Assembly: GCA_037893245.1 (NCBI GenBank)
Contig: JBAIAA010000396.1
Location: 744,001 to 808,000 of the forward strand
From: Crossaster papposus
Lineage: Eukaryota; Echinodermata; Asteroidea; Velatida; Solasteridae
Reading direction: 5' to 3'
DNA: 64,000 nt
The notes beneath the pieces were generated by a model, which made no database searches, was not told where the DNA came from, and was given only the letters and a program-made list of their open reading frames with translations. Made by a program: the position numbers and the translations under genes. Positions 62,500-64,000 of the stretch are shown here, piece by piece; position 1 is the stretch's first letter, and each line of letters begins with the position of its first letter.

Positions 62500-62651
62500 G
62501 TATCTGTTCTTTTCAGCTTAATATCTGAAACGCTGTTCATCGAACAGCCAGTATATTAATCTGATTTTTGGATTTGGGCCGTGGAATAGAGGCTTGCCTC
62601 GTCCCGGCCATGGGTTGGCCCGGTATAGCAGTACATCCGGGATTCGGCCCA
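62500..62651 (+). pseudogene. U2: U2 snRNA 3' portion, unit 8
   Basis: Same 152-nt 3' part as the other units. Confidence 0.95.
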
Positions 62652-63386
62652 CTCCCCTCGGGGAACATCAATTAATACAAAAACAGGTCTCGTCTATTAT
62701 GTGTATTCCTATGTCGCCTCACTTTTACAAGTTCTTTCTTCGCTTTACTTCGTGGCTTTCTTATATTTGAACATTTCAATTTGTCTCAATTAAATAATTG
62801 TATGAAGACCGATCTCTTTGTTTTAGGTTGATTTCTGAAGAAAGGGAAAAACAACAACAACAAAAACAAACAAACAAACAAACAAACAAACAGATCCTCT
62901 GCGACTGGTTGTATTTTTTTTTGGCGAAGATGTATTAGATTTCTTTATCTTTTCCATATTTTTAGAAATTCATATGATTTCATATAAATGTAGACTTTAA
63001 ATGTTCTTTTTGTTTTTGGTCTTGTTTGTTTGAATTCCATTTTTGTTCTAAATACTGTATAGGTAATAATGCAGGGCCCTTTTTTATAGCTTTTTTTTTG
63101 TAAGTGATAAAACCTCAAATACAATAAATAACAGTGCTTTTAACAGTTCAGTTTTTATGTTTGTATTTTAATGTTGCGATTATTCGTTTGCTTGCTTTCC
63201 TCTCTCTCTCTCTCTCGTTGACTGTTTATTTCTCCTCTCGTGTCGTTATTTCGGGAGGGAAACCTCTGCCACGATTTGTTGCTAGAGGGCGCCCTGACTT
63301 TCGTTTGCCTGGCGTGCTCCTATCGCGTCCGCGCATAGCAGTGATATATAATACACTGCCTCGCCCATTCAATCGATCTAGTCTAG

Positions 63387-63734
<348 letters not shown>

Positions 63735-63769
63735 ATAGATGCATGATACATGCCATTTTCAAACCAAAC

Positions 63770-63785
63770 GGCTCTTTTCAGAGCC
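63770..63785 (+). terminator. Histone 3' stem-loop, H4 unit 9
   Basis: GGCTCT-TTTC-AGAGCC. The remaining 215 bases are the start of the H4-H3 spacer. Confidence 0.97.
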
Positions 63786-64000
63786 ACCACGATTTCACAA
63801 AAAGAGATTGATTCCAGGTTTTAATTTGTGTGTACTCTGTTATTATTTGGGCATTGTCTCGCGGGATTCAGTGTGGATTTTCCTCCCTGTGTCTATTAGT
63901 ATTAAGGTTTTTTTCTTTTCGTTTATTGCCCGTAATTATTCCCGGGATGTCTTTATCGAAGACACGGCCCATTTGTTTATTTTGGTAGCTGGGGAAAATT

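Overview
The window is a eukaryotic (metazoan) tandem histone array. Eight repeat units, plus the start of a ninth, each carry H4, H3, H2B and H2A on the + strand, followed by a U2 snRNA gene. No H1 is present. The genes are intronless, have TATA/CCAAT promoters with CATTC-like cap regions, and end in the replication-dependent histone stem-loop plus a purine-rich element. The H2B and H2A proteins and the one-strand layout look most like an echinoderm or other invertebrate deuterostome. That placement is inference.

With all insertions removed, every unit is about 6.24 kb. H4 starts lie at 260, 7579, 14342, 21106, 29843, 36631, 44607, 55460 and 63423. Outside the insertions the units are nearly identical. 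Local damage: unit 1 has a 644-bp deletion that truncates H2A. Unit 7 has a 683-bp tandem duplication of the H3-H2B spacer, a 1305-bp inverted-repeat DNA transposon and a 943-bp tandem duplication at the U2 locus. Unit 8 carries single missense changes in H4, H3 and H2A. Unit 5 carries one in H2B.

The striking feature is U2. All eight U2 genes are split at the same point, inside the branch-site recognition sequence (U2 nt 33-38). The right-hand part always restarts at nt 36. The left-hand part ends at nt 29, 33 or about 35, depending on the inserted family. Three kinds of insert are seen. Family A (units 1, 6, 7, 8; about 1.7 kb) encodes only an ORF1/Gag-like protein with three CCHC zinc knuckles. 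Family C (unit 4; 2.5 kb) encodes a different three-CCHC protein with extra CxxC and C2H2 fingers. Family B (units 2, 3, 5; 527-551 bp) is non-coding, contains an array of UUCG-type tetraloop hairpins, and shares its structured 3' tail with family C. None encodes a reverse transcriptase or endonuclease. A fixed 3' junction with variable 5' junctions is the signature of target-primed reverse transcription. These look like non-autonomous members of U2-targeting non-LTR retrotransposon lineages (Keno- or Utopia-like by target), mobilised in trans.

The histone genes would supply S-phase core histones. The U2 promoters probably now drive the parasites: family A has only about 13 nt of its own leader before its ATG. 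No uninterrupted U2 gene is visible here, so functional U2 must come from elsewhere in the genome or array.
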